This document shows positions 47,842-48,848 of a stretch of DNA of 48,848 nucleotides, one piece after another (the first letter of the stretch is position 1; each line of letters begins with the position of its first letter). The notes under the pieces are model-generated. The model did no database searches. It saw only the letters and a list, made by a program, of their open reading frames with translations, and had not been told where the DNA came from. This stretch comes from Desulfococcaceae bacterium HSG9 (GTDB taxonomy: Bacteria > Desulfobacterota > Desulfobacteria > Desulfobacterales > JAUCGF01): positions 1-48,848 of the forward strand of contig JAUCGF010000113.1 in NCBI GenBank assembly GCA_030378005.1, read 5' to 3'. Made by a program: the position numbers and the translations under genes.

Positions 47842-48848
47842 ATGAATAATTCCACCGCCGCACACAAAGATATCACCCCTGGATTTACTTATCCTCAGCC
47901 GAAAGATGAAATCTCAATCGGTGATATCGGAGACAAATCCTTATTGCTCAATTTCGACGGCGGTGATATCAGCTCGGATGCAGGCGCCCTGCCACTCCTG
48001 AAAGTCGAGGAGCGGATCGGGCTGATAAAAGCTGTGGCCGGTGTCATTCCCGACTGCCGGGACGTGCGTTACATCAGGCACACGCTCACCGACCGATCGC
48101 CTGCGGATACGAAGACGCGAACGACTGTGACCGCCTGCGTGATGACCCGGTATTTAAAACACTCGCGGGCCGCTATCCTGAAATCGGCGACGCCCTTTCG
48201 AGTCAGCCGACTGTGAGCCGTTTTGAGTGTTCGATCTCGCGTACGACGCTTTTTCGTCTGCCACCGTGTTCGTCGATGCCTTCGTCACCTCTTATGCGTC
48301 TCCTCCCCCGTGACAGTACCGGATTTCGACGACACCGAAGACAGGGTGCACGGGAATCGGCAGCTAAACCTTTTCAACGGCTACTATGGGAATCACTGTT
48401 ATATATGCCGCTTCATGTTTATGAAGGACTGAGCGGTGAACTGACAGCGACTGTTCTGAAACCGGGTAAGCGCAGTGCGGGTAAGCGCAGTGACGGATGA
48501 CAGATGCTTTCCATTGTAAAAAGACCGGTCGATTATCTTCATGCGCAACAGCCGGAAACCCTGATCATATTCCGGGGAGACAGTCATCACGCATATCCGA
48601 CAGTGATGAATCACATCGAGGTGACTGAAAATGCGATGTATGTCACAGGGCAGACCGGTGATTCCCGCCTGAAAAAAGAAGCCGAAGACATTATCGGCCG
48701 CGCTGTCGCGATTTATGAATGGCATGGCGGAAAGGCTGTGCTTTTTCATTCATTTCATTATCAGGCCGGTTCATGGGACAGATCCCGCCGCGTCGTCGTC
48801 AAAGCGGAAGTCTCTGACTCGGGCTGAAATATCCGTCACATCGTCACC
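47842..48848 (+). pseudogene. Decayed IS1380-family transposase, cut by the window edge
   Basis: Starts intact (AAGGAG before the ATG) with LLNFDGGDISSDAGALPLLKVE, an IS1380 hallmark. The reading frame then breaks near 48100 and continues in another frame as IACGYEDANDCDRLRDDP and SSQPTVSRFE. It breaks again: VFVDAFVTSYASPP and FDDTEDRVHGNRQLNLFNG (first catalytic Asp region), then LYMPLHVYEGLSGELTATV, then FRGDSHH and FHYQAGSWDRSRRVVVKAEV up to a TGA at 48825, with similarity continuing (NIRHIVT) to the edge. At least four frame changes and one stop make it inactive. Confidence 0.85.

Overview
This window looks like a chromosomal segment of a sulfate-reducing Desulfobacterota bacterium, probably Desulfobacterales-like. 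That assignment is an inference. It rests on a TunR-type tungstate regulator with tupABC (a regulator family described in sulfate reducers), a methyltransferase of the MttB superfamily, a 6-hydroxynicotinate reductase-like iron-sulfur protein, a histidine kinase with c-type heme motifs, and many short palindromic elements between genes. I see no rRNA, tRNA, CRISPR array or prophage.

Layout. (1) 0-9.5 kb, minus strand: an exopolysaccharide export operon (outer-membrane barrel, SLBB export protein with a recent internal duplication, Wzc-like tyrosine kinase, O-antigen-ligase-like protein with TPRs). It is preceded by a secreted protein with a Thr/Pro minisatellite tail. (2) 10-19 kb: a non-pyrrolysine MttB-superfamily methyltransferase convergent with a branched-chain/urea-amide-type ABC transporter operon, a flavodoxin-like oxidoreductase, and the 6-hydroxynicotinate reductase-like protein. 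(3) 19-34 kb: mostly housekeeping genes: LysM/TPR lipoprotein, acyl-CoA synthetase, rlmB, tadA, HsdR_N-like protein, fxsA, DUF554, minC, lipA, plsC, RNase J, ftsK, and the heme-motif sensor kinase. (4) 34.4-43.1 kb, minus strand: an eight-gene set with a transmembrane Ser/Thr kinase, two PP2C phosphatases, three FHA proteins, a MotA/TolQ/ExbB-like channel and a membrane-anchored coiled-coil vWA protein. (5) 43.3-48.8 kb: a transposase fragment, tunR-tupABC, a metallophosphoesterase fragment, and a decayed IS1380-family transposase running off the right edge.

The best candidate for an undescribed system is region 4. An ExbB/MotA-like protein and a vWA protein with a MotB/TolR-like N-terminal helix (Asp at its start) could form an ion-driven envelope machine. 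The kinase, phosphatases and FHA proteins would then switch it by Thr phosphorylation. Two further points stand out. FtsK has a P-loop that is two residues too short. At least six kinds of palindromic element sit in gaps, one of them with a 35-bp duplication of the end of the acyl-CoA synthetase gene on its far side.

All homology statements come from reading motifs by eye; no database search was run.
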